A DNA stretch of 64,000 nucleotides from the NCBI RefSeq assembly GCF_014200175.1, contig NZ_JACHBD010000001.1:558001-622000 (forward strand). Reading direction: 5' to 3'. Each line of letters opens with the position of its first letter. The first letter of the stretch is position 1. This document shows positions 1-9,006 of this stretch, piece by piece. Both the position numbers and the translations under genes were made by a program. Under the pieces are notes generated by a model, which searched no databases, was not told where the DNA came from, and saw nothing but the letters and a program-made list of their open reading frames with translations. Origin of the DNA: Rhizobium lentis (lineage in GTDB: Bacteria; Pseudomonadota; Alphaproteobacteria; Rhizobiales; Rhizobiaceae).

Positions 1-55
1 GGCCGAAAGGCCGTGAAAGGGAGAAGCCGAAGACATGATGTGATCCTGAAAAGCG

Positions 56-670
56 TTAGTTTGAGAACAGCAGCCGCGATCCGGCGCCCGCGAGGAACAC
101 GGCGAGGCCCGCCTCGACCCAGCGGCGCGCCCTGGCATAGCCGCGCACCATCGGCGCTGTCGAGAACAGCAGGGCATAACCGGCGAATATCGATATCCCG
201 AGCAGCACACAGCCACCGAAAGCCGTCATTGCCATCTCGGGCGAAGCGCCCGGTTTGAGGCCGAGCGACATGATCGCGACCCAGGCCAGAACGGCTTTGG
301 GGTTTCCGAGATGCATCAGGATCCCACGGCGGTAGAGCACGCCGAAGGCCGTCGACGGCCGGGCTGGTTCGCCTACCGGCGCATCCGCGGCCACCGCCGA
401 ACGAGCCGCCCTCCAGGCGAGCCAAAGAAGGTAAAGCCCGCCCGCGATCTTGATGAACAACAGGGCATGAGCATAGCCTACCAGCAGGGTCGAAATGCCG
501 GTGACGGCAATCAGTCCCCAGCATGTCGACATCGTTATCACGCCGGCGGCAAGCGCCAGGGCCGGGCGGCGTCCCTGGCTCATCGCGACATTCATGATCG
601 CCATGTTGCTTGGCCCCGGGCTTCCGGCTGCGATGACATAGGCGATATAGACGACGAGAAGATCCTGCAT
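56..670 (-). CDS. LysE/RhtB family amino-acid exporter
   Basis: A 204-residue inner-membrane protein of the LysE/RhtB translocator family, which exports amino acids or derivatives by proton exchange. The N-terminus carries the family-typical stretch AAGSPGPSNMAIMNVA (about residues 14-29), followed by five to six hydrophobic segments; the length matches the usual 200-210. The ATG at 670 faces the start of a MocR-type regulator, so the two probably share a control region of about 80 bp, and the regulator may control this exporter (inference). The substrate cannot be told from sequence. Confidence 0.9.
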   Translation of the reverse strand: MQDLLVVYIAYVIAAGSPGPSNMAIMNVAMSQGRRPALALAAGVITMSTCWGLIAVTGISTLLVGYAHALLFIKIAGGLYLLWLAWRAARSAVAADAPVGEPARPSTAFGVLYRRGILMHLGNPKAVLAWVAIMSLGLKPGASPEMAMTAFGGCVLLGISIFAGYALLFSTAPMVRGYARARRWVEAGLAVFLAGAGSRLLFSN

Positions 671-749
671 GTCCGTTTTCCAGAAGTCGCTGAGGCTTCC
701 TTCTCTTCTAAAATTGGTTCATCATGAAGCGCCATTTTCAAGAATCTTT

Positions 750-2240
750 ATGGACCATTCTGCAATGTCCAAGCGGCGGGCGACCATCGAAATTCCATCT
801 CTCCACGGGATCGACAGATCGGCCCATGTCGGCCGCCGGCTTGCACAGGCGCTGCGGCACGCCATTGCCTGCGGCGAACTGAGGCCTGGCGAGCGCCTTC
901 CTTCGACGCGCAGCCTTGCCGCCTCTTTGAAGATCGCCCGCGGCACCGTCGTCGAAGCCTTCGACCAGTTGACCGCCGAAGGTTATCTCGAAGCGAGAGT
1001 GGGTGCGGGAACCCGTGTTGCCGCCGCCCTGACGGACATGGCGTCGGTACTCCCGCCGCCACCGCCCGCGCCGGCGTCGGCAGAGGCGATGGAGCTGCCT
1101 GCCCCGGCTGCCCGGCTGATGCCGATCGCCCGTGCGCTGACCCCTCACCCGCCCGTTCCCTTCGCCATCGCCGTGCCCGCTTCCGGCATTGCGCCCGACG
1201 ATAATTGGCGCCGTGTCGGCAATCGAATGCGCGCCTCAAGACGGGCCGCACCCGCGGGCTACCACGATCCGATGGGCGTGCTCGAGCTGCGCATCGCCAT
1301 CGCTGATCACGTCCGCCGCGCGCGGGCCGTTCATTGCGAACCCGAGCAGGTCATCGTTACGTCAGGCACCCAGCAAGGCCTCTACATGGCTGGCCGGGTT
1401 CTTCTGTCGCGTGACGACCCGGTATGGTCCGAGGATCCCGCTTATCCCGGCCTGACGGCGGTGCTCGACGATCTCGGCGTTCGGACGCATCGGATCCCGG
1501 TCGACGCACAAGGGATAAATGTGGAGCGCGGCCTCGAACTCTGCCCGGAAGCGCGCGCCGCATTCGTCACGCCTTCACACCAATATCCGGTCGGCATGCC
1601 GCTCAGCATGGCGCGGCGCAACGCCCTGATCGCCTGGGCCGAACAGAACCGAGCTTGGATCGTGGAGGACGACTACGACAGCGAACTGCGTTATGCCGGA
1701 CACCCTTTTCCCTCCATGCAGGGGCTGCGTCCGTCGCGCGTCATCTATCTCGGCACTTTCAGCAAGGTGCTGTTTCCGTCGTTGCGTCTCGGTTATGTCA
1801 TCGCGCCGGCGCCGCTCGCAGAAGCCTTCGCCGGCGCACGCGCCATTCTCGACCGGCATTCGCCGATATCAGAACAGCACGTTCTGGCCGCCTATATCAG
1901 GGAGGGCTATTTCGAGGCGCATATCAGGCGCATTCGGGGTCTTTATGCCGAACGCCGCGCTGTTCTGCTCGCGGCGCTCGAGCGGGTTCTGCCGGAAGGG
2001 TGCCATGTTCAGCCGAGCGACCAGGGCATGCACATCCTTCTATGGCTGCCCAAGGAAGCCGACGACGTGCGGCTGGCAGGGCGCGCCCTTTCGGCCGGAC
2101 TCGCAGTGCGGGCGATCTCCCCTATGTATGGCGCGCAGCCGGCGCGCCCCGGCTTGATGCTGGGTTTCGGCGGCTTTCCGCAGGAGCAACTACAGGCGGC
2201 GGTGGCCGAACTCGCCAAACTTTTGCACCGCAGCTCGTAA
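750..2240 (+). CDS. MocR-type GntR/aminotransferase transcriptional regulator
   Basis: A 496-residue PdxR/MocR-like regulator: an N-terminal GntR winged helix-turn-helix (about residues 25-90, with GELRPGERLPSTRSLAASL) fused to a fold-type I aminotransferase domain. The PLP-binding lysine sits in LGTFSKVLFPSLRLGY (lysine codon at 1764-1766). Members of this family bind PLP and activate or repress neighbours, often pdx, gab or transporter genes. The open frame extends up to an ATG at 669 that overlaps the start of the divergent exporter, which is unlikely; ATGs at 750 and 765 are better and neither has a strong ribosome site. The probable target is the divergent LysE exporter. Confidence 0.88.
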   Translation: MDHSAMSKRRATIEIPSLHGIDRSAHVGRRLAQALRHAIACGELRPGERLPSTRSLAASLKIARGTVVEAFDQLTAEGYLEARVGAGTRVAAALTDMASVLPPPPPAPASAEAMELPAPAARLMPIARALTPHPPVPFAIAVPASGIAPDDNWRRVGNRMRASRRAAPAGYHDPMGVLELRIAIADHVRRARAVHCEPEQVIVTSGTQQGLYMAGRVLLSRDDPVWSEDPAYPGLTAVLDDLGVRTHRIPVDAQGINVERGLELCPEARAAFVTPSHQYPVGMPLSMARRNALIAWAEQNRAWIVEDDYDSELRYAGHPFPSMQGLRPSRVIYLGTFSKVLFPSLRLGYVIAPAPLAEAFAGARAILDRHSPISEQHVLAAYIREGYFEAHIRRIRGLYAERRAVLLAALERVLPEGCHVQPSDQGMHILLWLPKEADDVRLAGRALSAGLAVRAISPMYGAQPARPGLMLGFGGFPQEQLQAAVAELAKLLHRSS

Positions 2241-2272
2241 CCGCACCTGCAGGGCAGGCCCGGACCTGCGCA

Positions 2273-3166
2273 CTATAGGGGCAGCCGCTCCCAGCTCTCG
2301 TCCATCTGATTGCGGAACCAGGTCATTTGCCGCTTGGCGTATTGCCGTGTCGTCGCAGCCCCCTTCTCCAGCACCTCCTCGCGCGTCATCTCACCCTTCA
2401 GCATCGCCGCGATCTGCGACACCCCGATCGCCTTCATGACAGGCGCCTCGGCCGGCAGGCCGAGGGAAAGCAGCGCCCTCACCTCGTCTTCGGCGCCCTG
2501 CTGCAGCATCTTTTCGAAACGGCCGTTGATGCGGGCATGCAGTACCGCCCGATCCGGCAGCACGACAATCTTTCGGGCCTTCTCCGCGTCGATCAGAACT
2601 GGTCCGGACCGCCCCTGAAAATCGGCGATCGACCGTCCCGTCGCCTGGATCACCTCCAGCGCCCGGACGATGCGCTGCCCATCCTGGCGGTTAAGGCTTG
2701 CCGACACGATAGGGTCAATTGCGGCAAGTTCGCTATAGAGTCTTTCCGGCCCCTCCTCCAGCAACCGCGTCCTGAGTTTCTCCCGAAGTGCCTCGGGTAT
2801 CGCGGGCATGTCGGAAAGGCCGCCGGTCAGTGCCTTGAAATAGAGCCCGGTGCCGCCAACGAAGACCGGCAGTTGCCCGGCGGCTTTCAGTGCCGGCAGC
2901 AGCGCCGAGACGTCGCGCAGCCAGGCGCCGGTGGAATAGGCGGCCCCTGCCGGCACGTGGCCGTAGAGATGATGCGGCACGCCTTGCATCTCGTGTTCCG
3001 ACGGGCGCGCGGTCAGCACCCGCAAGGTGTCGTAGACCTGCATGCTGTCGGCATTGACGACCGCGCCGCCATAGCGCTTGGCCAATTCGACGGCGAGCGC
3101 GGACTTGCCGCTGGCGGTCGGCCCGGTTATCAGGATCGCGTTCTCTACGCTCAGAAGGTTTTCCAT
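2273..3166 (-). CDS. miaA: tRNA dimethylallyltransferase MiaA
   Basis: Transfers a dimethylallyl group to the N6 of A37 in tRNAs that read UNN codons, the first step to ms2i6A. The P-loop GPTASGKSALAVELA lies near residue 15 and is followed by the family motif DSMQVYDTLRVLTARP. The length of 297 fits the family. Two adjacent ATGs (3169 and 3166) are possible; the second is better spaced from GAGGG. The start codon region overlaps the serB start on the other strand, so each promoter must lie inside the partner's coding sequence or operate from very close. It runs convergent with the MocR regulator. Confidence 0.95.
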   Translation of the reverse strand: MENLLSVENAILITGPTASGKSALAVELAKRYGGAVVNADSMQVYDTLRVLTARPSEHEMQGVPHHLYGHVPAGAAYSTGAWLRDVSALLPALKAAGQLPVFVGGTGLYFKALTGGLSDMPAIPEALREKLRTRLLEEGPERLYSELAAIDPIVSASLNRQDGQRIVRALEVIQATGRSIADFQGRSGPVLIDAEKARKIVVLPDRAVLHARINGRFEKMLQQGAEDEVRALLSLGLPAEAPVMKAIGVSQIAAMLKGEMTREEVLEKGAATTRQYAKRQMTWFRNQMDESWERLPL

Positions 3167-3167
3167 C

Positions 3168-4058
3168 ATGGCCCTCGTTGCCACGCTTGTTGCCAATCCG
3201 TCAAACCCTGTTCTGACCCCTGCTATCGCCGAACAGGCGGCCGAGGCCGTGGAAGCCTCCGGTCTCTACTGGCTGGCCGACGGCGTCGCCTGCGACATCG
3301 CGCTGCGTGACGGTACGGATGGGCAGGCGGCCGAGGCCAATATCCTCGCCGTCATCGCTGGCGCGCCGATCGACCTCGTCATCCAGGAGCAGGAGACCCG
3401 CCGCAAGAAGCTGCTGATCGCCGACATGGATTCGACGATGATCGGCCAGGAATGCATCGACGAACTCGCTGCCGAAGTCGGCCTGAAGGAGAAGGTCGCC
3501 GCCATCACTGCCCGCGCTATGAACGGCGAGATCGCCTTCGAGCCCGCTTTGCGTGAGCGTGTCGCTCTGCTGAAAGGCCTGCCGATCTCAGTCGTCGACG
3601 AGGTCATCGCCCGGCGTATCACGCTCACCCCGGGCGGCCTGGAGCTGATCGCGACCATGAGGTCGAAAGGCCATTACACCGCCCTCGTCTCCGGCGGCTT
3701 CACCGTCTTTACGGGCCCTATCGCCGCTACGCTCGGCTTCGATGAAAACCGCGCCAACACGCTCCTCGAAGATGGCGGCATCCTCTCCGGATTCGTCGCC
3801 GAACCGATCCTCGGCAAGCAGGCGAAAGTGGATGCGCTGAGCGAAATATCGGCACGTCTCGGCATTTCGCCGAAGGAGGCGATCGCCGTCGGCGATGGCG
3901 CCAACGATCTCGGCATGCTGCAGCTCGCCGGCTCCGGCGTCGCCCTCCACGCCAAACCCACGGTCGCCGCCCAGGCGCAGATGCGTATCAACCACGCGGA
4001 CCTGACGGCGCTGCTCTATATCCAGGGCTATCGGAAGACGGATTTTGTGATGGGTTAA
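3168..4058 (+). CDS. serB: Phosphoserine phosphatase SerB
   Basis: Last step of serine synthesis: hydrolysis of O-phosphoserine. The HAD-superfamily catalytic motif ADMDSTM lies at residues 85-91 (nucleophile Asp86, acid/base Asp88), and the late motif VGDGANDLGML binds magnesium. The protein has 296 residues with an N-terminal extension of about 80 residues before the HAD domain, as is usual in rhizobia. The frame is open upstream to 3078, but the ATG at 3168 begins the conserved MALVATLVANPSNP sequence and has AAGG upstream. It is head to head with miaA, with overlapping start codons. Confidence 0.95.
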   Translation: MALVATLVANPSNPVLTPAIAEQAAEAVEASGLYWLADGVACDIALRDGTDGQAAEANILAVIAGAPIDLVIQEQETRRKKLLIADMDSTMIGQECIDELAAEVGLKEKVAAITARAMNGEIAFEPALRERVALLKGLPISVVDEVIARRITLTPGGLELIATMRSKGHYTALVSGGFTVFTGPIAATLGFDENRANTLLEDGGILSGFVAEPILGKQAKVDALSEISARLGISPKEAIAVGDGANDLGMLQLAGSGVALHAKPTVAAQAQMRINHADLTALLYIQGYRKTDFVMG

Positions 4059-4089
4059 CGCCGACACGGCACACACTCCCCGCCTTCAC

Positions 4090-4331
4090 CCGTGTGCCGT
4101 GGCCGCCCCCCTCTGCCCTGCCGGGCATCTCCCCCACAGGTGGGGAGATCGGCTGGGCGCACCGGCTTCCCCAAACAATTAAGGTCCAGCACGGTGAAAC
4201 GATAGATAGGTAGAAGGCGCAGGCCATATCCGATCTCCCCTTGTGGGGGAGATGCCGGGCAGGGCAGAGGGGGTGCCACACGGCACACCCTCTCTTCCCT
4301 CATTCCTGTACTCGTCACAGGAATGAGGGGG
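4090..4331. repeat. RIME-like palindromic intergenic repeat (copy 1)
   Basis: Fills the 315-bp gap between convergent serB and degP. A near-perfect inverted repeat of about 45 bp has arms at 4106-4152 and 4230-4273, with extra pairing outside (4094-4105 with 4276-4286). The core of each arm is itself palindromic (CTCCCC-ACAGG/TTG-GGGGAG). A separate perfect 13-bp inverted repeat lies at 4297-4309 and 4317-4329. It resembles the rhizobial intergenic mosaic elements and may act as a bidirectional transcription or mRNA-stability barrier. Related copies lie near 45.9, 50.5 and 55.0 kb. No gene is seen here. Confidence 0.8.
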
Positions 4332-4373
4332 AACAGGAGACCTCGGCGGCTCGTTCATCACCGCCGCAGCCCC

Positions 4374-6071
4374 CTACTCCATCGGCACTGCCACGAACCG
4401 AAGATCGCCGTTTGCCGATGCGATCATCAGCTGAGCGTTGCGGCGGCCTTCCTGTTTCAGCGATTTCACTTTAGCCGCGACCGCGTCCGGTGACTTCATG
4501 AATTCCTGCGCCACCTCAACGATCACGTCCCCTGGCTTCAGCCCCTTTTCGGCCGAGGCGGAACCGGGCGCCACCTCGGTCACGACGACGCCGTCGACGC
4601 TCTCGGCGATGCCGAAAGCCTTGCGTGTCTCTGGGCTCAACAGCGACAGCGACAATCCGAGCACGTTCTTGGGTGTTGCCGCATCCGGCGATACCTGGCC
4701 CTGATTCTGGTCCGGCGCCGGCGCGCCCGGGACGGGCTGAACCTGATCGCCGGTATCCGGCTGGTCCATGTCGTCATTCTCGTCGGGATCAGGGGTGATC
4801 ACGCCGTCGTCCTGCGAGCCATCGGGCGCCGCGCCACCGGATGCCGCCTGATCGCTGTCCTCGAGGCGGCCAAGCTTCACCTTGACAGTCTGCTCCTTGC
4901 CGTCGCGCAGCACCACGATATCGACTTCCTTGCCGACCGTGCTTTCCGCCACGACACGCGGCAGATCGCGCATTTCATTGACGGCCTTGCCGTCGAATTT
5001 CAAAATCACGTCGCCCGCCTTGATGGAGCCGTCGTCGACGGGGCCGCCCTTGATGACGCCGGCAACCAGCGCGCCCTTGGCTGTATCGAGGCCGAGGCTA
5101 TCGGCGATATCGTCGGTCACCGGCTGGATGCGCACGCCAAGCCAGCCGCGCCGCGTCTCGCCATATTGGCGCAACTGCTCGACAACGCCGGAAGCCAGTT
5201 CGGACGGCACGGAAAAGCCGATGCCGATCGAGCCGCCGCTCGGCGAGATGATTGCCGTGTTGATGCCGATCACCTCGCCCTTCATGTTGAAGAGCGGGCC
5301 GCCGGAATTGCCCTTGTTGATCGCCGCATCCGTCTGGATGAAATTGTCGTAGGGACCGGCATTGATGTTGCGGCCACGCCCGGAAATGATGCCGACCGTC
5401 ACCGAACCGCCGAAGCCGAACGGATTGCCGATCGCCATGACCCAATCGCCGATGCGCATCTCGCTGGAATCGCCGAATTTGACCGCTTTCAGCGGCGCTT
5501 TCGGCTCGACCTTCAGCACCGAAAGGTCGGTCTTCGTATCCGTGCCGATCAGCTTCGCCTTGAGCTTCGAGCCATTGGCGAAATTGACCTCGATGTCGTC
5601 GGCACCCTCGATCACGTGATTGTTGGTGACGATATAACCGGTCGGGTCGATGACGAAGCCGGAGCCGAGCGAGCTGACATTGTGGTTGGGGCCTTTGCCG
5701 CCCTGCTGCTTGTTGAAGAAGTCGTTGAAGAATTCCTGGAATGGCGATCCGTCGGGCGCGCGCGGCGCCGGGCCGACGCCCTCGTCGTCCTTCACATTCT
5801 GCGAGGTCGAGATGTTGACCACCGCGTCGAGCAGCCCTTCGGCGAGATCGGCGACGGAAGCCGGACCGTTGTTCGGCACGACGCCCTGAATGGGTGGGAC
5901 CTGCTGCGGTGCCGCGGGGGCAGCCGGAATAGGCGCGGCAACCCCGGGTGCTGCTGTTTCAGGCGTTGTTTGCGCAAACGCAATCCCGCTCACGCCGGCT
6001 TGCGCCAGAATTGCAGCGCCGGCCATAAGCGCGAGCGTTCGTCTGAAGGGCGAGCCAATCGTGGGGGCCAT
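4374..6071 (-). CDS. degP: DegP/HtrA-type periplasmic serine protease
   Basis: A 565-residue Do-family protease and chaperone for misfolded envelope proteins. An N-terminal signal peptide ends near FAQ (about residue 33), followed by a Pro/Ala-rich stretch. The catalytic triad is His152 (TNNHVIEG), Asp182 (TDLSVLK) and Ser256 (GNSGGPLFN). Two PDZ domains follow (about 300-395 and 470-555), separated by an unusually acidic, Asp/Pro/Gln-rich linker of about 65 residues. The start is the ATG at 6071 with GAGGAAG upstream; a TTG just before it is less likely. It lies downstream of hflK-hflC but a terminator separates them, so it probably has its own promoter. Confidence 0.95.
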   Translation of the reverse strand: MAPTIGSPFRRTLALMAGAAILAQAGVSGIAFAQTTPETAAPGVAAPIPAAPAAPQQVPPIQGVVPNNGPASVADLAEGLLDAVVNISTSQNVKDDEGVGPAPRAPDGSPFQEFFNDFFNKQQGGKGPNHNVSSLGSGFVIDPTGYIVTNNHVIEGADDIEVNFANGSKLKAKLIGTDTKTDLSVLKVEPKAPLKAVKFGDSSEMRIGDWVMAIGNPFGFGGSVTVGIISGRGRNINAGPYDNFIQTDAAINKGNSGGPLFNMKGEVIGINTAIISPSGGSIGIGFSVPSELASGVVEQLRQYGETRRGWLGVRIQPVTDDIADSLGLDTAKGALVAGVIKGGPVDDGSIKAGDVILKFDGKAVNEMRDLPRVVAESTVGKEVDIVVLRDGKEQTVKVKLGRLEDSDQAASGGAAPDGSQDDGVITPDPDENDDMDQPDTGDQVQPVPGAPAPDQNQGQVSPDAATPKNVLGLSLSLLSPETRKAFGIAESVDGVVVTEVAPGSASAEKGLKPGDVIVEVAQEFMKSPDAVAAKVKSLKQEGRRNAQLMIASANGDLRFVAVPME

Positions 6072-6215
6072 CAAGCTTCCTCATAAGCGGTAAATGCGCA
6101 CATTGAGCACCAGCATAAGGCGGAATGATGGAGGGCGAAATCACCTTTTCGCGAAATCCCCGTGCAATCGGACACCTCCTCGCCAAAGCCCGATTGACTC
6201 AATCAGCGCATGAAA

Positions 6216-6241
6216 AAAGGGCCGGCGCGGGCCGACCCTTC
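6216..6241 (-). terminator. Rho-independent terminator after hflC
   Basis: Read on the minus strand, a GC-rich hairpin (AAGGGTCGGC pairing with GCCGGCCCTT, one G-T pair) is followed by six T. It lies 26 bp beyond the hflC stop and before degP, so transcription from hflK-hflC should mostly end here. Confidence 0.8.
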
Positions 6242-6266
6242 CAATTGTGCGACAGCGCCCGCGGTG

Positions 6267-7235
6267 TCAGTTCGCCGGCTGGGCGGGGGCTGCGGGCGCA
6301 GCCGTGCCGGGAACCGCCGCAGCCGGCGCACCTGGATTTGTCTGCGGCTGCAGAGCGCCGGCGGCGTTGTCGAAATAACGGAAGAATTCCGAATTGGGCG
6401 ACAGCACCAGAGTCGTATCCTGTGAGGAAAGCGCCGAGGAATAGGCCGCCATCGAACGATAAAACTCGAAGAAGGCGGGGTTCCTGGAAAAGGCGTCGGC
6501 GAACACGCGGTTGCGTTCGGCATCGCCCTGACCGCGCAGGATTTCCGCATCGCGCTGGGCATCCGCGGTGATCTCGACCACCTGGCGATCGGCGATCGCC
6601 CGGCGGCGCAGGCCGTCTTCCGTGCCCTGGGCGCGCAAGAGTTCGGCCTCGGCCAGACGCTCGGAGCGCATGCGGTTATAGGTGTTCGGCGCCACATCGG
6701 CCGTCAGATCGGTGCGGCGGATGCGTACGTCCTCGATGTTCAGTCCGAGAAGCTCGGCATCCGGACGCAGATCGTCACGCACCTCGAGCATCATCGACAC
6801 GCGCTCGTCGGAAAGTGCGGCATCGAATTCCCGCAGACCGTAGACGCGGCGCAATGCCGAATCGAGGCGGGTGCGCAGCCGGGCTTCGGCCGCATCGCGA
6901 TCACCGGAGACCGTTTCGCGGAAACGGCGGGCATCGTTGATCGAATAGATCACGAAAGCGTCGACGTCGAAGGTCGCACCGCCCTTGACCTGCACCTGGA
7001 TGTTGTCGAGGTCGAGACGCAGCTTCTGCTTTTCGACGAGCTGAACGCGGTCCGCGTCCATGAAGCTGAACGGCAGCTTGAAATAGATGCCGGGCTCGGT
7101 CTTGACCGACTGGATCTCACCGAAGCGTACGACAATCGCCTGTTCACGGGCATTGACCACGTAAACCGATGAATAAAGCCCGACCAGCACGACTGCGAGG
7201 ATGACGAGAATGACGGGAAGCCTGTTCGAAGTCAT
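6267..7235 (-). CDS. hflC: HflC, SPFH-domain modulator of FtsH
   Basis: A 322-residue inner-membrane protein with one N-terminal membrane segment (about residues 7-27) and a periplasmic SPFH/band-7 domain (VVNAREQAIVVRFGEI onward). With HflK it forms the large cage that surrounds and restrains the FtsH AAA protease. A heptad-rich helical region (ADAQRDAEILRGQGDAERN) precedes an Ala/Pro-rich tail that is typical of alphaproteobacterial HflC. It starts 3 bp after the hflK stop, so the two are co-translated, and it is followed by a terminator. Confidence 0.94.
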   Translation of the reverse strand: MTSNRLPVILVILAVVLVGLYSSVYVVNAREQAIVVRFGEIQSVKTEPGIYFKLPFSFMDADRVQLVEKQKLRLDLDNIQVQVKGGATFDVDAFVIYSINDARRFRETVSGDRDAAEARLRTRLDSALRRVYGLREFDAALSDERVSMMLEVRDDLRPDAELLGLNIEDVRIRRTDLTADVAPNTYNRMRSERLAEAELLRAQGTEDGLRRRAIADRQVVEITADAQRDAEILRGQGDAERNRVFADAFSRNPAFFEFYRSMAAYSSALSSQDTTLVLSPNSEFFRYFDNAAGALQPQTNPGAPAAAVPGTAAPAAPAQPAN

Positions 7236-7238
7236 GGC

Positions 7239-8324
7239 TCAACCTCCCTGCTGCGACGGTCTGGAGATCTCGTTGAGCGGCAGATAGGGTACGACCCCCT
7301 GCTTCTCATCGATGATGACCTTTTTGGAATTCTTCAGCACCTGTTCCATCGTTTCCAGGAACAGCCGCTTGCGGGTGACGTCGGGCGCCTTCGAATATTG
7401 TTCGTCGATGGCTATGAAGCGCTGCGCCTCGCCCTCCGCTTCCTTGACGACGCGGTCCTTGTAAGCGGCTGCATCTTCGCGGATGCGAGCACCATCACCG
7501 CGTGCCTGACCGAGCTTCTGGTTGGCGTACTGATTGGCTTCTTCCACCAGGCGCTGCTTGTCCTGGTCGGCGCGCTGCACTTCCTGGAAGGCATCGGCCA
7601 CTTCACGCGGCGGCGCCACGTCCTCGATCGTCACCTTATTAACCGAAATGCCTGAATTGTAACGCGACATCGTATCCTGGATGATATTGGCGACTTCGCT
7701 GGCGATCTCCAGGCGCCGGTCGCGGAACGCATCCTGCGCCGGACGGCGACCGACCACTTCGCGCATCGCGCTTTCGGAAACCTGCTGCAGCGTCTGCGCC
7801 GGGCTTTCGACGTTGAAGAGATATGCGCGCGCATCGCTGATCTGGTAGAGCACGTTGAAGCGAACGTTGAGGATATTCTGATCGCCCGACAGCATCAGCC
7901 CGCCGGCCGTATTGCTGCTGCCCTGCGTGCCGCCGACATTCAGCAGCTGCTCGGTGACCTTGACGATCTCGACAGTATCCATCGGCCAGAAATGGAAATG
8001 CAGACCAGGCATCGACACCGTTTCCCGCGGCTTGCCGAAGCGCAGCTCGACGCCGCGTTCGTCCGGCTGGACGGTGTAGACGCACTGGATCAGCCAGAAG
8101 ACGGCGACGATCGCCAAAACGATCACCGCCACGCCGCCGTTGAAACCGCCGGGAACGATGTTGCGTAGCTGATCCTGGCCGCGCCGGATAATATCTTCCA
8201 GATCGGGCGGTCCGCCCTTGCCGCCGCTGCCGCGTGGTCGGTTCGGCCCCTGACCCCATGGCCCCTGATTGTTACCGCCGCCGCCCCAAGGGCCGCCGCC
8301 GCCATTCTGATTGCTCCAGGGCAT
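7239..8324 (-). CDS. hflK: HflK, SPFH-domain modulator of FtsH
   Basis: Partner of HflC in the FtsH-regulating complex. The protein has 361 residues: a Gly/Asn/Pro-rich cytoplasmic N-terminus (NQNGGGGPWGGGGNNQ), one membrane segment near residues 65-83, then the SPFH domain (VQPDERGVELRFGKPRET) and a long helix rich in Glu/Gln/Arg. The ATG at 8324 is preceded by GAGG at good spacing; an in-frame TTG just upstream is less likely. First gene of the hflK-hflC pair, separated from dfrA upstream by about 150 bp that probably holds its promoter. Confidence 0.94.
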   Translation of the reverse strand: MPWSNQNGGGGPWGGGGNNQGPWGQGPNRPRGSGGKGGPPDLEDIIRRGQDQLRNIVPGGFNGGVAVIVLAIVAVFWLIQCVYTVQPDERGVELRFGKPRETVSMPGLHFHFWPMDTVEIVKVTEQLLNVGGTQGSSNTAGGLMLSGDQNILNVRFNVLYQISDARAYLFNVESPAQTLQQVSESAMREVVGRRPAQDAFRDRRLEIASEVANIIQDTMSRYNSGISVNKVTIEDVAPPREVADAFQEVQRADQDKQRLVEEANQYANQKLGQARGDGARIREDAAAYKDRVVKEAEGEAQRFIAIDEQYSKAPDVTRKRLFLETMEQVLKNSKKVIIDEKQGVVPYLPLNEISRPSQQGG

Positions 8325-8474
8325 CAAAACCTCGTTGTTCGTTAAAGTCTTCCCCGCATCCTGGACCGTGGGGGCTAACTGGCGGATGCGTTGGTGACCG
8401 TTATAGGTATCACCGCACCGGCTTTCAACGCAGCGTGAGAAACTTGGTCAATTTAATTGGAAAATAGTTCGTTT

Positions 8475-8993
8475 TCAGCCACGGCGGCGGTCATAGACGA
8501 CGTAGCGGGTGGGATAGCTGTCCCTTTCGCCGGCCGGCACCGCGATCGTCTCTCCCGCCTGCCAGAGATCGGGATTGATCTCGGGAAACGACGCATCGCC
8601 ATCGAGATCGGCCTCGACATGGGTGATGCACAGCCGGTCGGCAAGATTGATCGCCTGCGCGTAGATCTGGCCGCCGCCGATGATGCAGATCTCGTCGGCG
8701 GCCGTTTCGAGCGCCAGCCTTTCAGCCGCGTCTATCGCCTCGGGCAGCGAATGCGCCATACTGATAGCGGGATGGTCGATCGCCGCTTGCCGCGAGATGA
8801 CGACGTTCGGCCGTCCCGGCAGCGGCTTGCCGATTGAATCGTAGGTCTTGCGGCCCATCACGACAGGTTTGCCCAATGTCAGCGCCTTGAAGCGCTTGAG
8901 GTCGCTCGACAGCCGCCACGGCATGTCGCCCTCGCGGCCGATGGTGCCGTTGCGGGCAACGGCGGCGATGATGGTCCTGCGGATATCGGCCAT
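8475..8993 (-). CDS. folA: Dihydrofolate reductase
   Basis: Reduces dihydrofolate to tetrahydrofolate with NADPH. Length 172. Recognisable family features are IIAAVARNGTIGREGDMPWRLSSDLKRFKALT (catalytic acid Asp within MPWRLSSD), GRKTYDSIG for cofactor binding, and IIGGGQIYAQAI. The ATG at 8993 is chosen because the conserved strand MADIRRTIIAAVARN begins there and GGGA precedes it; the frame is open to 9038. It starts 13 bp after thyA, whose product makes dihydrofolate, so this is a thyA-folA operon. Confidence 0.95.
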   Translation of the reverse strand: MADIRRTIIAAVARNGTIGREGDMPWRLSSDLKRFKALTLGKPVVMGRKTYDSIGKPLPGRPNVVISRQAAIDHPAISMAHSLPEAIDAAERLALETAADEICIIGGGQIYAQAINLADRLCITHVEADLDGDASFPEINPDLWQAGETIAVPAGERDSYPTRYVVYDRRRG

Positions 8994-9006
8994 GAAATGT
9001 CCCGGA

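Noticed and set aside
750..2240. Considered as a metabolic aminotransferase
   Set aside because: The N-terminal GntR winged helix makes it a MocR-type regulator.
2327..3310. Long open frame antisense to miaA, and many others like it (for example 5166-6086, 11526-12848, 36486-38123, 44048-45241, 53184-54908, 59743-61449)
   Set aside because: They lie opposite strongly conserved genes, have no family motifs, and are rich in Arg/His/Asp as expected from reading a GC-rich gene in the complementary frame.
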